Origin: Methylococcales bacterium
Lineage (GTDB): Bacteria > Pseudomonadota > Gammaproteobacteria > Methylococcales > Methylomonadaceae
DNA: 5,473 bases
Direction of reading: 5' to 3'
Assembly: GCA_023146575.1 (NCBI GenBank)
Contig: JAGLBU010000257.1
Location: 1-5,473 of the forward strand
Part shown: piece by piece, positions 5,376 through 5,473 of the stretch
Numbering within the stretch: the first letter of the stretch is position 1
Layout: each line of letters starts with the position of its first letter
The notes under the pieces: model-generated
What the model was told of the DNA's origin: nothing
The model's database searches: none
Seen by the model: the letters and a program-made list of their open reading frames with translations, nothing else
Made by a program: the position numbers and the translations under genes

Positions 5376-5405
5376 ATTGTAGTGACTCGTCCTAAGTTTT
5401 GTCAA
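5376..5405 (-). promoter_or_regulatory. Sigma70 promoter for the tRNA gene
   Basis: On the minus strand, TTGACA (5405-5400) is a perfect -35, followed by an 18-nt spacer and TACAAT (5381-5376), one base off consensus. Transcription should start near 5369, leaving a leader of about 17 nt before the mature tRNA. The -35 box overlaps the ychF stop codon (5404-5402). Confidence 0.8.
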
Positions 5406-5473
5406 ACATTAAATCGAAAATGCACCACATCACCATCTTGAACGGGATAATCTTTGCCTTCTAAGCGCCATTT
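5402..5473 (-). CDS. ychF: Ribosome-binding ATPase YchF, C-terminal end (5' truncated by window edge)
   Basis: Only the last 23 codons and TGA (5404-5402) are in the window. They read KWRLEGKDYPVQDGDVVHF and end in RFNV. This matches the conserved end of YchF (E. coli: KWRSEGKDYIVKDGDVMNF, ending LFNV), which is the end of its TGS domain. YchF is an Obg-family ATPase that binds ribosomes and acts in translation and the stress response. The short fragment limits what can be said, but the motif is distinctive. Its stop codon overlaps the tRNA promoter. Confidence 0.9.
   Translation of the reverse strand, partial: KWRLEGKDYPVQDGDVVHFRFNV

Overview
The window looks like chromosome of a moderately AT-rich gammaproteobacterium. 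The tail of YchF, SerS and the PgaB/PgaC pair are all of proteobacterial type. A SoxX-like cytochrome points to sulfur-compound oxidation, so a sulfur oxidiser of the Thiotrichales/Beggiatoa type is a reasonable but unproven guess.

Left part (1-1770, + strand): the 3' end of pgaB (poly-N-acetylglucosamine deacetylase) and a complete pgaC (its synthase). They make and modify the PNAG/PGA biofilm polysaccharide. No pgaD follows. A 12-bp hairpin separates pgaC from the convergent minus-strand block.

Middle (1762-4526, - strand): read in transcription order, these are serS (seryl-tRNA synthetase), a LysM protein with an N-terminal lysozyme/chitinase-like domain, and a small SoxX-like lipoprotein cytochrome c.

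Right part (4520-5473, - strand): this is the most interesting region. In transcription order it holds the end of ychF; a tRNA with anticodon CAT and its own promoter; and then an arrangement typical of a type III (RNA-protein) toxin-antitoxin locus. That arrangement is a near-consensus sigma70 promoter (5212-5240), a roughly 155-nt RNA with two degenerate repeats of about 50 nt that can each fold into a hairpin, a strong intrinsic terminator (5051-5082), and a 171-residue protein resembling TenpN-family endoribonuclease toxins. I recognise the toxin from remembered family motifs; no search was run.

The toxin stop codon overlaps the serS start by 7 nt. The end of the toxin gene has a run of serine codons, and the last of these can base-pair with the serS ribosome binding site. 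The toxin therefore appears translationally coupled to an essential aminoacyl-tRNA synthetase. Protein families are named from recalled motifs. RNA folds were worked out by eye.
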